DNA of 35,374 nucleotides. Source: Bacteroidales bacterium. Its GTDB lineage: Bacteria; Bacteroidota; Bacteroidia; Bacteroidales; UBA3824. The stretch covers positions 1 through 35,374 of the forward strand of contig JAKSLV010000014.1 in the NCBI GenBank assembly GCA_024401025.1, read 5' to 3'. Shown here piece by piece: positions 1-9,156 of the stretch. The notes beneath the pieces were generated by a model. It had not been told where the DNA came from. It did not search any database and worked only from the letters and a program-made list of their open reading frames with translations. Made by a program: the position numbers and the translations under genes. Position 1 is the first letter of the stretch. The number at the start of each line of letters is the position of its first letter.

Positions 1-100
1 CAGATAACACTGATACCCACAGATTTATTACTAAATTTTATGCGATATTATCTATAATAATCTGTGCTATCTGTGTAATCTGTGCGAAACCTTAAATTCG
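1..100 (-). repeat. Interspersed intergenic repeat, copy 1
   Basis: AT-rich non-coding stretch downstream of the first gene. Read on the minus strand it carries AAGGTTTCGCAC (82–93 as complement) followed by direct short units of the type CACAGATTACACAGAT. The same 12-mer and units recur at 25297–25334, and the CACAGATTACACTGAT-type units recur at 12734–12760. All copies are intergenic. The function is unknown; it resembles a small dispersed Bacteroidales repeat. The exact left edge is not defined because the window starts inside it. Confidence 0.6.
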
Positions 101-124
101 TTACGCCTTTCTTTAGAACAAAAA

Positions 125-1288
125 TTATTTTCCGGCCACCTTCAGGGCCAGGCCAATTATCAGGATGTCGTTGCCCTTGGCGTTTTCGCCCTTCCAGTTC
201 AGGAATTCCTGCTCGTAGGCGGCCTTCTGCTCTATCATAGGCTCGTTGGCGTGTTTCATCATCAGCTGACGGAGATAGATGTCGCCAAAACGGTCGTTGT
301 TGGTGCCGCCGCGCTGGTTTACGTAGCCGTCGGTCTTCATGTATAGCCTGTCGTCCTTTTCCAGCTCTATAAACTCGGTGGAATAGTTTTTCCGGCGTCC
401 AAACGATACCGCAAAATTCATCCTGTCGCCCCGGAACTCGTGCAGGTCGTTTTCCTTTCTCGAAGTTCCCGGATACGATTTCCTTATCAGACAGACACTT
501 CCGTATGCTCCGGCGTAGTTTAGGCTGCGCTGTTTCTCGTTTATTATGCACAGCGAGAAATTCACAGGAATGTCCTCGTCGTATCTGTATTGCTCGTTGC
601 GTTCGGCCAGGTGTCCGTACTTGCTTCTCAGGCTGTCCAGAATCTGTCCTGCCTCCATCGTGGCCAGGTTTCCGCGCTCCACAATCTCCTGAAGGAACAC
701 AATGTTCAGCAGGCCCTTTGTAAGTCCGCTTATGCCCGATTGTCCGCAGTTTCCGCAGGCCACCAGGGTGGTGTCGCCCTTCCTTATAAATTTGTAAAAA
801 TCGCCTCCCACGGCATCCCAGGGCCTGTACAGCACAAAGAAATCGGCAAACATCGCCTTTATCTGTCCCGTGTCGGTCATCGTGGTTCGTTGCAGGGCCT
901 GCAGGTGTTTCAGCATGTCCACCATCCTCAGCTTTGCGGCGTCCATTTTCTGTCGCTGTGCGCTGTTCTCGGCGGCCAGCCCGTCCATTGCGGCGCGTGT
1001 CTGCTGCATCTCGGCCTTCAGGCTGTCGTTTTCGGCGGTCAGGTTCTCGTTTTTGTCTTCCAGTTCTGATGCTGCTTTTTTTAGTTCTGAAGCTGCTGTT
1101 TTCAGTTCTGATGCTGCCTTTTCCTGTTCCGCCAGCCTGCCTTCCATCTCCTTGCCGGCCTTCTCAAGGTCGGTTTTCTGATGCTGCAGAATCTCTGTCT
1201 GGCTCTTCAGGTTCTTGTATTTGGTAAAGTATGCTATGGCCACGGCTGCTGATGCTGCGGCTGCTATTAGCGCTATTATAATCCACAT
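125..1288 (-). CDS. Membrane-anchored coiled-coil protein with degenerate SpoIIE/PP2C phosphatase domain
   Basis: The 387-residue protein has an N-terminal membrane segment (about residues 2–20), a long Glu/Lys/Ala coiled coil (about 25–120, with repeated ASELK units) and a C-terminal SpoIIE-like phosphatase fold (about 145–385). The first metal motif is kept as GGDFYKF and the third as TDG. The second motif, DCTGHG in active homologues of this window, is NCGQSG, so the Asp is Asn and the His is lost. The final DD(V/I) motif is reduced to ND. It is therefore probably a weak or inactive phosphatase, perhaps a binding or regulatory homologue. There is no PAS, TPR or YfiR input domain, so sensing would come from the membrane or coiled-coil part. 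It is transcribed divergently from the YfiR–PAS–SpoIIE operon. Family membership is clear; loss of activity is inferred. Confidence 0.85.
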   Translation of the reverse strand: MWIIIALIAAAASAAVAIAYFTKYKNLKSQTEILQHQKTDLEKAGKEMEGRLAEQEKAASELKTAASELKKAASELEDKNENLTAENDSLKAEMQQTRAAMDGLAAENSAQRQKMDAAKLRMVDMLKHLQALQRTTMTDTGQIKAMFADFFVLYRPWDAVGGDFYKFIRKGDTTLVACGNCGQSGISGLTKGLLNIVFLQEIVERGNLATMEAGQILDSLRSKYGHLAERNEQYRYDEDIPVNFSLCIINEKQRSLNYAGAYGSVCLIRKSYPGTSRKENDLHEFRGDRMNFAVSFGRRKNYSTEFIELEKDDRLYMKTDGYVNQRGGTNNDRFGDIYLRQLMMKHANEPMIEQKAAYEQEFLNWKGENAKGNDILIIGLALKVAGK

Positions 1289-1658
1289 ATTATATTATAT
1301 ATTAAAACTGATCCAGGCGGAATGTGCACTTCCGCAATTGCGTGTCAAAATTAGATTATTGCCGTCAATAAAAAAAATCTAATCGCCTAATTTTTTTTTG
1401 TTTCTTGGCTATTTTGCTGATTTCTAAATATATAACTTCAATCATTTTTTGTTGTTGATTATTTATTGAAAAAAATATTCAAAAATATTTCCGTATATCG
1501 AATTTACTTGTTAATTTTAGCAAAATTTTGATAGTTGTATAATTGTCATTACAATAATATTTGGCATTAATATTGTTTTAGACAATGGGGAAGGGCTGAT
1601 GCCAAGCAAGCATCACCAAAATCCATCAACTTACAATTTAATTATATAAAATCACACG
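1289..1658. other. Divergent intergenic region with candidate promoters
   Basis: This 370-bp AT-rich gap separates two divergent SpoIIE-domain genes. It holds a minus-strand TAATTTTG (complement of 1346–1353), a good −7 match for the left gene, and a short inverted repeat TTAGATT/AATCTAA (1351–1357 and 1376–1382). On the plus strand the nearest −7-like element is AATATTTG (1556–1563), one mismatch from consensus, with TTTG at 1527–1530 at a poor spacing. A small hairpin TGATGC/GCATCA (1597–1602 and 1610–1615) would lie in the plus-strand leader. I see no open reading frame worth calling. Confidence 0.4.
1346..1353 (-). promoter_or_regulatory. Candidate Bacteroidota −7 element for the degenerate SpoIIE gene
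   Basis: The minus strand reads TAATTTTG, a full match to TAnnTTTG, 58 nt from the start codon at 1288. No convincing −33 TTTG lies at the usual distance, so confidence is limited. Confidence 0.4.
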
Positions 1659-4061
1659 ATGCAAAACATTGATAGACATATAGTTCCCACAAGATTTAGT
1701 CTTACGAGGCTATTTGCTAGAATTCTGTTTGCCTTGCTGCTAGTGGCAGGGGCAAACGGCAATGCATTTGGTCAGATGCAGCCCGAGATCCTCAGGGCCG
1801 ACCTCATCGTGAAGTGTTCCGAGATTGTGGAATGGAACGAGTTCAAGAACCCTGATGTTTTCACAATCGGTGTCTACGGTTCTATGGCCGAGGAGGTTAA
1901 CCCTCTTAGGGAGATTACCAAAAACCGCAAAATCAGCGGACGTCCAATCCAGATTGTTCAGTTTACCAGGGTAAAGGATATCACTCCTACTGATATGCTC
2001 TTTGTCAACAACCGTCAGAACGAGAGCCTGGAGCAGATATACAATCAGGCAGTCAGCAACAAGACTCTCCTCATTACCGACCACGCCCAGACCGACAAGT
2101 ATTTCATGATAAACATCCTGCTTGAGGGCAAGGACAATCAGTACGAGCTCAACGCTCCAAATCTCAAGAATTCCAACGCTACAATTTCTTCAGATAAGTT
2201 TACACGTCAGGGCGGAAGCACTCTTGATTATCAGGAGATTTACGCCAAGAAACTCCGCGACCTCAAGGCCCGTGAGGACGTGCTGAACGAGCAGCTCGCC
2301 CAGGTGGAGGAGCGCAAGCAGGAGATGGAAAAGCAGCTTGAGGAAAACCGCCGTCAGGAGAGCGACAACATCCGCCTCCGTCAGCTTGTGGACCAGACAG
2401 CCGCACGAGTAAACCAAGAGAAGAACGATGCCGCAATCCTTATCCAGCACGTTCAGAGTCAGCAGTATCAGCTCCAGAAAAACCAGGATCTTATTGAAAA
2501 GCAGGTTCGCGAGATCGACGTTAAGAACGCCCAGATCAACCAGGCCAAGGAGCAGACCCTGATGATGGAGCAGACTCTTAACGACCAGGTAAAGAGGCTT
2601 GAGCGTCAGATGAAGGATATCGACGTTCAGGATCAGCAAATCAATACCAACCGCAATATAATAATAGGTGTTGTGGTATTCATCTTAGTGGTTATTGTTT
2701 TGGTTGTGCTCATCATCAAGTCGCTGCGTGAGCGTATGCGCGCCAACGTAATGCTCCGTCAGAAAAACCAGGAGCTTACCCAACAGACCAAGGAGATCAA
2801 CGAGCAGGCCAAGCAGCTCGAGAACGTAAACAAGGAGCTTGAGAAACTTTCCATCGTGGCGGGCAAAACTCAGAACGCCATCGTAATCATGGACCGCAAC
2901 GGATATTTCGAGTGGGTGAACGCCGGTTTCACACGTTTCTTCGGCTATACGCTTCAGCTTCTGCGCAACGAGCGCGACGAGAATATCGTAAACGTATCTT
3001 CCAACAAGAGCATCAGAAACATCCTCTTCAAGTGCGTAAGCAACAAGCAGACAATCGTTTTTGAGAGCGACGCCGTTACAAGGTCGGGTCAGGTGATTGC
3101 CGCCCAGACCACATTGTCGCCAATCATCAACAAGAAGGGCGATGTGTCGCAGCTTGTGGCCATATATTCCGACATCACCAAGCTCAAGGAGCAGGAGGTT
3201 GCCATCCGCAATCAGAACGAGGAGCTCCAGCAGCAGAACCACACTCTCGAGGTTCAGAAAACACAGATCGAGGAGCAGACCAAGAGCATCAAGGCCGGTA
3301 TCTACTATGCTCAGACCATTCAGCAGACCATTCTGCCACCTAAGGAGCAGATAGAGAGATATTTCGATTGTTTCATACTTTTCCGCCCCAAGGATATCGT
3401 GTCAGGCGATTTCTATTGGTTCTCGGAGGCTCAGGACGGAATCCACAGCTATCAGTTTGTAGGCGATTTCGACTGTACTGGCCACGGCGTTCCGGGTGCG
3501 TTCATGAGCCTTATCGGCAACCGTATCCTCAACGAGGTTATCAACGTGCGCAAGACCTACTCGCCACGCGACATCATGGACGAGCTAAACCTTAACGTTA
3601 TCAAGGCCCTCAAGCAGGACCAGAGCACCAACAACGACGGTATGGATACTTGTCTATGCCGTGTGGAGAAAACTTCGCTAAACGAATACAAGGTATTGTT
3701 CTGCGGTGCCAAGCGTCCGCTCTATTATATCACTACTGATGTAAACGACGTTCAGGAGCTTAAGGGCGACCGCAAGTCGATCGGTGGTACTCAGAAAAAG
3801 CGTGGCAACATCCAGTTCACCGATCAGGAGCTTACCCTTCATTCGGGCGATATGTTGTTCCTATGCAGCGATGGTATCAGCGATCAGTGCGACAAGGACC
3901 GCAAGAAGTTCTCTTCCGACCGTCTGCGCGGCATTTTCCTCCAGAACAGCGGTCTTCCTATGGACACCCAGGGACAGCTGCTAAGCGAGGCCCTCGACAA
4001 TTACCGTGGCGAGGAGGAGCAGCGTGACGATATTTCTGTAATTGGAATTAAATTTAGATAG
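1659..4061 (+). CDS. YfiR–coiled coil–TM–PAS–SpoIIE phosphatase (active-site complete)
   Basis: The 800-residue transmembrane sensor phosphatase begins with a signal peptide (about 1–39). A YfiR/DUF4154-like periplasmic domain follows (about 42–175; motifs VKCSEIVEWNEF, FTIGVYG). Then come a Gln/Glu-rich coiled coil (about 195–325), a transmembrane helix (about 332–355), a PAS domain (about 394–510; motif AIVIMDRNGYFEWVN), a second coiled coil, and a SpoIIE/PP2C domain (about 560–800). All metal motifs are present: GDFYW (D584), DCTGHG (D605), SDG (D738) and DD (790–791). SpoIIE-type enzymes remove phosphate from Ser/Thr of switch proteins; the SiaC homologue encoded at 12184 is a plausible substrate. 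The next gene starts one base after this stop, so the two are translationally coupled. Domain order is clear; the stimulus is unknown. Confidence 0.93.
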   Translation: MQNIDRHIVPTRFSLTRLFARILFALLLVAGANGNAFGQMQPEILRADLIVKCSEIVEWNEFKNPDVFTIGVYGSMAEEVNPLREITKNRKISGRPIQIVQFTRVKDITPTDMLFVNNRQNESLEQIYNQAVSNKTLLITDHAQTDKYFMINILLEGKDNQYELNAPNLKNSNATISSDKFTRQGGSTLDYQEIYAKKLRDLKAREDVLNEQLAQVEERKQEMEKQLEENRRQESDNIRLRQLVDQTAARVNQEKNDAAILIQHVQSQQYQLQKNQDLIEKQVREIDVKNAQINQAKEQTLMMEQTLNDQVKRLERQMKDIDVQDQQINTNRNIIIGVVVFILVVIVLVVLIIKSLRERMRANVMLRQKNQELTQQTKEINEQAKQLENVNKELEKLSIVAGKTQNAIVIMDRNGYFEWVNAGFTRFFGYTLQLLRNERDENIVNVSSNKSIRNILFKCVSNKQTIVFESDAVTRSGQVIAAQTTLSPIINKKGDVSQLVAIYSDITKLKEQEVAIRNQNEELQQQNHTLEVQKTQIEEQTKSIKAGIYYAQTIQQTILPPKEQIERYFDCFILFRPKDIVSGDFYWFSEAQDGIHSYQFVGDFDCTGHGVPGAFMSLIGNRILNEVINVRKTYSPRDIMDELNLNVIKALKQDQSTNNDGMDTCLCRVEKTSLNEYKVLFCGAKRPLYYITTDVNDVQELKGDRKSIGGTQKKRGNIQFTDQELTLHSGDMLFLCSDGISDQCDKDRKKFSSDRLRGIFLQNSGLPMDTQGQLLSEALDNYRGEEEQRDDISVIGIKFR

Positions 4062-4062
4062 A

Positions 4063-6477
4063 ATGATGTCAGGAGGCTACAACAAAATATTATCCCAAAA
4101 ATTATGGCTGGTATGCTTGATGCTGCTTGCCCTGATTCCTGTTGCCCAAAAGGCAAATGCGCAGGGACGAAACACTGTTTCGCAGCGTGCGTTGCACGTT
4201 ACGATGCTCTCCGGATACATCAACTGGCCCAACGAGGATTCCATTGATGTGTTCACTATCGGTGTGTACGGATACAACGCCCCTGAATACGGCAACCTCG
4301 ACACTCTGGCTCAGCGCGGATATATGATTGCTGATAAGAACAAGAAATTCAAGGTTGTTCATTTCCGCCGTCTTAAGGATTTGACGCCTACCAACATTCT
4401 TTTCGTAAACTCCAACTATAACAGCGATTTGCCTTCCATCGACGCCAAGCTTAATGGAGCGCCCACTTTGGTTTTCACTTCCGATTTGGAGCCCGACAGC
4501 AAGCTGGTGCGCTATACTATGATCAACCTTACTCTCAAGAACAAGGACAAGAAGGACGCATTTCAGGTGAACGACGAGAAAGCCAAGATGACGGGTTTCC
4601 AACTTGGAGAGAAACTTCTTATGTATGGTGGTTCCACCGTTGCGATGAGTAACGTAATCTACGGCAAGGACAAGGAGCTTCAGGAAAAGGAGCAGAAAAT
4701 CAAGGAGCTTACCGATCAGATTGCCAAGCAGAACAACGAGATCAACGAGCAGATGCGTATCAATGCCACCAAGAAGCGTCAGAACGACGAGAAGTCTCAG
4801 GAAATAGAGCAGCTTCAGATCATTATTGATTCCAGCAAGGCATACGCCGACTACCTTCGTAACCGAGGTATCATCCTTAGCCGCGACCTCAAGGAAAACC
4901 AGATAAAGCTCGACGAGCAGGGTGTGCTTTTGCGCGAGAAGCAGTCGGAATACGAGCAATCTATCCAGGAGCTTAATGAGCGTAAAAACCACAACGACTC
5001 GTTGAAGATACAAATTGCAGGCTATCAGGAGATTATCGAACAGCAGGGCGAGAACATCAAAAAGCAGGACAGGTTTTTGCTCTTTGCGGGAATTTTCTCC
5101 ATCATCATCGTGATTCTGGTAATCATCACCACTATTTCGAATATCTCACGTAAGAAGAAAAACCGCCAGCTCGAGCTCATCAACGACGAGGTAGACCGTC
5201 AGAAGGATCACATCCAGGCTCAGAGCGAGCAGCTGCTTCAGTACAACAAGGAATTGGAGAAACTTTCCATCGTGGCCTCTCAGACCGATAACGGCGTTGT
5301 CATCATGGATAATCTCGGCAATATCGAGTGGGTAAACCGCGGTTTCACAAATCTTTACGGTTTCACTACTCAGGACCTCAAGAACGATTCAAAGGATAGC
5401 CTCACAGGTTTCTATGCCAACAATCCCGACATTCAGGCAATCAAGGAGCAGTGTCTGTCTACTTCTGAGTCGAGGGTTTTCGAGTGCGAGATCATCAACA
5501 AGCACGGCAATTCGGTTTGGGTGCAGAGCACGCTTACACCTATCCTCGACGACAACAACGAGATTGGCCGTCTTGTAACAATCGATACCGACATCACTCA
5601 GATAAAGGAGCAGGAGCTCGCCATTATGGAGCAGGGTAAGACTCTGGCCAGCCAGCGCGACGAGCTTGCCGAGCAGAACGAGTTCATCAAGGAGCAGAAT
5701 GCTCACATCAGCACATCGCTCACATACGCCAAGACTATTCAGGATACTGTGATGCCTCTTGAGGTAAACATAACAAAGTATTTCAAATATTTCGGAATAT
5801 TTATCCCGTTGCAGATTGTAAGTGGTGATTTCTACTGGTTTACCAGAATCCCCGACGATCCTAGGGTGGCATTCACCGCTGCGGTTGACTGTACCGGTCA
5901 CGGTGTGCCGGGCGCGTTCATGTGTATGATCACCACACGTATCTTGTCAGAGATTATCGTGGAGCACAAGATTTACGATACCAAGGCCATCCTCGAGCAG
6001 CTCAACAAGGGTCTTGTGGCTGCTCTGAAGCAAGAAGAGACCGACAACAACGACAGCCTCGAGATATGTCTCTGCAGGTTTACCCACGTAGACGACGAGA
6101 ACTACGAGCTTCAGTTTACCGGAGCCAAGCGTCCGTTGTACATCTATCACGACGAAACCAAGCAGTTCGACATCCTTAAGGGCGACCGCAAGACTATCGG
6201 CGGCCTGATGTCGAAGCGCAACAACACCGAGTTCACCAAGGAGGTTGTGATACTTAGACGAAACGACAAAGTTTATATGACATCAGATGGTTTTGTAAAC
6301 CAGTTTGACGAAAATACAAAGAAGTACGGCAGCGAGAGGTTTGTACAGCTTCTCAAGTCGATTTCTAACATGGAACTGCCTGACCAGAAAATCGTCCTCG
6401 AACAGGAGTACGCAAAGCACCGCGGCAACGCAGAGCAGAATGACGACGTAACGATTTTTGCGGTTCAGCTTATTTAA
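4063..6477 (+). CDS. Second YfiR–coiled coil–TM–PAS–SpoIIE phosphatase (paralogue)
   Basis: The 804-residue paralogue of the preceding gene has the same architecture: signal peptide (about 1–34), YfiR/DUF4154-like domain (about 38–175; FTIGVYG), coiled coil (about 200–335), TM helix (about 339–360), PAS (about 397–512; VVIMDNLGNIEWVN), coiled coil and SpoIIE domain. GDFYW (D589), DCTGHG, SDG and DD motifs are all intact, so it should be catalytically active. An in-frame TTG at 4042 lies inside the upstream gene, but ATG at 4063 sits one base past the upstream TAG and gives the normal signal peptide, so I use it; ATG at 4066 is equally possible. The two paralogues probably sense related ligands and act on a common target, or form a heterodimer. 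It is followed after 37 bp by a SiaB-family gene, implying one operon. Confidence 0.93.
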   Translation: MMSGGYNKILSQKLWLVCLMLLALIPVAQKANAQGRNTVSQRALHVTMLSGYINWPNEDSIDVFTIGVYGYNAPEYGNLDTLAQRGYMIADKNKKFKVVHFRRLKDLTPTNILFVNSNYNSDLPSIDAKLNGAPTLVFTSDLEPDSKLVRYTMINLTLKNKDKKDAFQVNDEKAKMTGFQLGEKLLMYGGSTVAMSNVIYGKDKELQEKEQKIKELTDQIAKQNNEINEQMRINATKKRQNDEKSQEIEQLQIIIDSSKAYADYLRNRGIILSRDLKENQIKLDEQGVLLREKQSEYEQSIQELNERKNHNDSLKIQIAGYQEIIEQQGENIKKQDRFLLFAGIFSIIIVILVIITTISNISRKKKNRQLELINDEVDRQKDHIQAQSEQLLQYNKELEKLSIVASQTDNGVVIMDNLGNIEWVNRGFTNLYGFTTQDLKNDSKDSLTGFYANNPDIQAIKEQCLSTSESRVFECEIINKHGNSVWVQSTLTPILDDNNEIGRLVTIDTDITQIKEQELAIMEQGKTLASQRDELAEQNEFIKEQNAHISTSLTYAKTIQDTVMPLEVNITKYFKYFGIFIPLQIVSGDFYWFTRIPDDPRVAFTAAVDCTGHGVPGAFMCMITTRILSEIIVEHKIYDTKAILEQLNKGLVAALKQEETDNNDSLEICLCRFTHVDDENYELQFTGAKRPLYIYHDETKQFDILKGDRKTIGGLMSKRNNTEFTKEVVILRRNDKVYMTSDGFVNQFDENTKKYGSERFVQLLKSISNMELPDQKIVLEQEYAKHRGNAEQNDDVTIFAVQLI

Positions 6478-6514
6478 CAAAACTAAACAACAACTAAACT
6501 TAATTATTTAAGAT

Positions 6515-7057
6515 ATGGCATTAGTAGAAAACGGTCGTGACATTTTCGAATCGATGTTCGACAACAAGGTTGTGATTTCATACATCGGGCCTTTCGATGG
6601 TCAGATTCTTTCGCTCCTTGCCTCCAACATCGAGGACTCACTTTGGGGTGATCCTAAGCGCGGCAAAAAGTTCTTCAAGATCTTTATCGAGCTTAGCCAG
6701 AACATCTATCTGTATTCCAAAGAGAAAGCTCACGGTCTCGACAAGTCGGCAGGTGTTGGCCTTATGCTTATAAAGGAATTCGACGAGCATTTCCAGTTCA
6801 TTACCGGAAACCTCGTTGGCAAGAAGGATTACCTGAAACTTACCGAGAAGTGCGACCTCATAATGTCGAAAACCAAGGAAGAGCTCAGGGAGTTTAAGCG
6901 TCAGCAGAGATCGATGCCCCGCGAGTCGGAAACCGACGGCGGAAATATCGGCATCATTCAGTCTACTTTGCTGAGCGGTTATCCTCCTTCATACACTTTC
7001 CACAAGATCGACGATGACAACTATTTCTATATCTTAAGCATTAGGATAGATAAGTAA
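6515..7057 (+). CDS. SiaB-family kinase homologue (DUF6272), diverged
   Basis: The 180-residue cytoplasmic protein resembles the SiaB family, HATPase-fold kinases that phosphorylate the switch protein SiaC in Pseudomonas aeruginosa. The N-box-like helix is present (FIELSQN, E59–N63). The C-terminal glycine motif, GGGGLGFIDMARKSGN in the second homologue at 11598, is altered here to GGNIGIIQSTLLSGYP, so ATP binding or target choice may differ. It lies third in an operon behind two SpoIIE phosphatases and just before a hairpin terminator. That matches the SiaA–SiaB kinase/phosphatase antagonism known from SiaABCD, but no SiaC gene follows it directly. Family assignment is fairly firm; activity is uncertain. 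Confidence 0.8.
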   Translation: MALVENGRDIFESMFDNKVVISYIGPFDGQILSLLASNIEDSLWGDPKRGKKFFKIFIELSQNIYLYSKEKAHGLDKSAGVGLMLIKEFDEHFQFITGNLVGKKDYLKLTEKCDLIMSKTKEELREFKRQQRSMPRESETDGGNIGIIQSTLLSGYPPSYTFHKIDDDNYFYILSIRIDK

Positions 7058-7114
7058 CAATTAATAATTAACAATTCACAATTAATAATTTGAACTGTTA
7101 ATATTCATATAAAG

Positions 7115-7160
7115 ATTAAGAGCGCTGATAATTGCAATTCGCAATATCAGCGCTCTTAAT
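7115..7160. terminator. Bidirectional hairpin between convergent genes
   Basis: A perfect 16-bp inverted repeat, ATTAAGAGCGCTGATA (7115–7130) against 7145–7160, is extended inside by ATTGC/GCAAT. It lies between the convergent stop codons at 7057 and 7177. AT-rich tracts flank both sides (ATTAACAATT-type repeats at 7060–7090 and 7160–7190), so it can terminate both strands. Confidence 0.75.
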
Positions 7161-7176
7161 TGTTAATTGTTAATTC

Positions 7177-9072
7177 TTAATTATTATCAGATTCCTTGAT
7201 TTCTTCCAGCTCCAGCCAGCGCATCTCTTTCTCGTCGAGGGCGGAAAGTATCTCGTTGATGCGGGTGGAAAGTTTTGTAATCTCGTCCATATCCTGAGTG
7301 CCTCCTGAGAGTTTTTCCTCGATATCAGCCTTCTCGGCTTCCAGCTCCGCAATTTCCTTTTCAAGTGCCTGATATTCAAGGTTTAGCTTGTAGGTGAAAT
7401 TTTTCTTGCGTTTCTCGCCGTTGCGGTTGTCGGTTTTTGGGGCAGCCTCAGCCTTCCTTAAACTAGCGGCCTCTCTCTCGGCCTGTTTCTCGTCTTCCTT
7501 GGTGGTGAGGTAAACGGTGTAGTTGCCCGGGAAATTCCTGATTTTGCCGTCGCCCTCAAAAACAAACAGGCTCTCGGCCACCTTGTCGAGGAAATATCTG
7601 TCGTGGCTCACCACAATCAGGCATCCGGCGTAGGCGTTCAGATAATCCTCCAAAACGTTCAGCGTAATGATGTCGAGGTCGTTGGTAGGCTCGTCCAGTA
7701 TCAGGAAATTGGGATTCCGCATCAGCACCGTCATCAGGTAGAGACGCCTGCGCTCGCCGCCGCTAAGCTTGGCTAGCGGAGCATAGTGCATCTTGGGCGG
7801 AAACAGGAAATACTCCAGAAACTGCGATGCCGACAGCTTGCGTCCGTCGCCGAGAATCACCACCTCGGCTATGTCCTTTATGATGTCGATCACCCTTTGG
7901 TCTTCCTTGTAGCTGATGCCGCCCTGCTCGTAATATCCCGGAAAAACCGTCTCGCCAAACTCCGCGGTGCCCGAGTCGGGAGCCAGTCTGCCCATGATGA
8001 TGTTCAGAAGCGTGGATTTTCCGCAGCCGTTGTGTCCGCAGATGCCTATCTTGTCGGTTTTCTGGAACGAGTAGGTGAACCCGTCGATAAGTTTCCTGTC
8101 ACCGAACGATTTGCACAGATTCTTGATTTCCAGCACCTTGTTGCCCAGACGGTGGGCGGCTCCGGTGGCTATCTCCACCTTCTTGTTCTCGATGCGCTTG
8201 GATGCAAATTCCTTAAGCTTGTAGAAATTGTCGATGCGGTATTTGGCCTTGCCGCCGCGCGCCTTAGGCATCCTCGAAATCCAGTCCTGCTCTTTCCTAA
8301 GCAGGTTGTTGGCCTTGTCGATGGCTGCCGACATGTTTTGGAGCCTCTCGTCGCGTTTCCTCAGATAATACGAGTAATTGCCTGTGTAGTTGTATATTAC
8401 GTTGTCGTCGATCTCTATTATGAAGTCGCATACATTGTCGAGGAAATATCTGTCGTGGGTCACCATCAGCAGGGTGGTTCTGGTGTCGTGGAGGTATTTT
8501 TCCAGCCATTCGGTCATATCGGTGTCCAGGTGGTTGGTGGGCTCGTCAAGTATCAGAAAATCAGGATGCTCTATCAGCACGTCGGCCAGCGCTATACGCT
8601 TTTTCTGACCTCCCGACAGCGTTCCGATTTTCTGGTCGAGGTCGTGGATTCTCAGCTTGCCGAGTATCTGCTTCATGTCGCTCTCGTAGTCCCACGCGTT
8701 CGACGAGTCCATCATTGCCTGAGTCCTGGCAATCTGCTCCTCGTTTCCGGAAGCCATGGCGGCCTCGTATTCGCTCACAATCTGGGCCAGGCGGTTGCTC
8801 ACCGAGAATATCTGCTCTCTCACGGTCAGGTTGTCGTCGAGCACGGGGTCCTGCGTAAGGTAGCCGACGCTGATGCCGTTTCGGAACACCACGTTTCCCG
8901 AATCGGCCGATTCTTTGCGGCCTATAATATTAAGGAGCGTGCTTTTTCCAGCTCCGTTTTTGGCGATAAGGGCCGTTTTCTGGTCCTTCATCACCGAGAA
9001 TGTTATGTTCTCGAACAGCACGTTGTCGCCAAACGATTTGCTCAGGTTTTCTACTTGTAGATATGTTATCAT
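7177..9072 (-). CDS. ABC-F family ATPase, Uup-like
   Basis: The 631-residue soluble protein has two ABC ATPase domains and no membrane segments. Domain 1 has Walker A AKNGAGKST, signature LSGGQKKR and Walker B LILDEPTNHLD; domain 2 has GHNGCGKST, LSGGERRR and LILDEPTNDLD. An interdomain linker rich in basic residues (about 245–310) and a charged C-terminal coiled coil (about 545–625) match the Uup subgroup in order and length. ABC-F proteins act on the ribosome, and Uup is linked to ribosome and DNA-structure maintenance. Nothing suggests an antibiotic-resistance subtype. It is a monocistronic minus-strand gene with its own promoter at 9126–9156 and converges on the terminator at 7115. Confidence 0.93.
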   Translation of the reverse strand: MITYLQVENLSKSFGDNVLFENITFSVMKDQKTALIAKNGAGKSTLLNIIGRKESADSGNVVFRNGISVGYLTQDPVLDDNLTVREQIFSVSNRLAQIVSEYEAAMASGNEEQIARTQAMMDSSNAWDYESDMKQILGKLRIHDLDQKIGTLSGGQKKRIALADVLIEHPDFLILDEPTNHLDTDMTEWLEKYLHDTRTTLLMVTHDRYFLDNVCDFIIEIDDNVIYNYTGNYSYYLRKRDERLQNMSAAIDKANNLLRKEQDWISRMPKARGGKAKYRIDNFYKLKEFASKRIENKKVEIATGAAHRLGNKVLEIKNLCKSFGDRKLIDGFTYSFQKTDKIGICGHNGCGKSTLLNIIMGRLAPDSGTAEFGETVFPGYYEQGGISYKEDQRVIDIIKDIAEVVILGDGRKLSASQFLEYFLFPPKMHYAPLAKLSGGERRRLYLMTVLMRNPNFLILDEPTNDLDIITLNVLEDYLNAYAGCLIVVSHDRYFLDKVAESLFVFEGDGKIRNFPGNYTVYLTTKEDEKQAEREAASLRKAEAAPKTDNRNGEKRKKNFTYKLNLEYQALEKEIAELEAEKADIEEKLSGGTQDMDEITKLSTRINEILSALDEKEMRWLELEEIKESDNN

Positions 9073-9125
9073 ATTGTGTATTAGTGTTTTGCGCCAGCAT
9101 CAGGCCGGTGCTTAGCTTTATGGTG

Positions 9126-9156
9126 CAAATATACGCATTTATTGCCGTTTATTAAA
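9126..9156 (-). promoter_or_regulatory. Promoter for the ABC-F gene
   Basis: The minus strand reads TATATTTG (9126–9133), a full −7 match, with TTTA (9153–9156) 19 nt upstream as an imperfect −33. The leader to the ATG at 9072 is about 50 nt. Confidence 0.6.

Noticed and set aside
7786-9060. 424-codon plus-strand open frame opposite the ABC-F gene
   Set aside because: It is the antisense shadow of a well-supported ABC-F gene, with no recognisable motifs.
7177-9072. Ribosomal-protection antibiotic-resistance ABC-F
   Set aside because: Length, linker and C-terminal coiled coil fit the housekeeping Uup-like group; nothing specific to resistance subtypes is seen.
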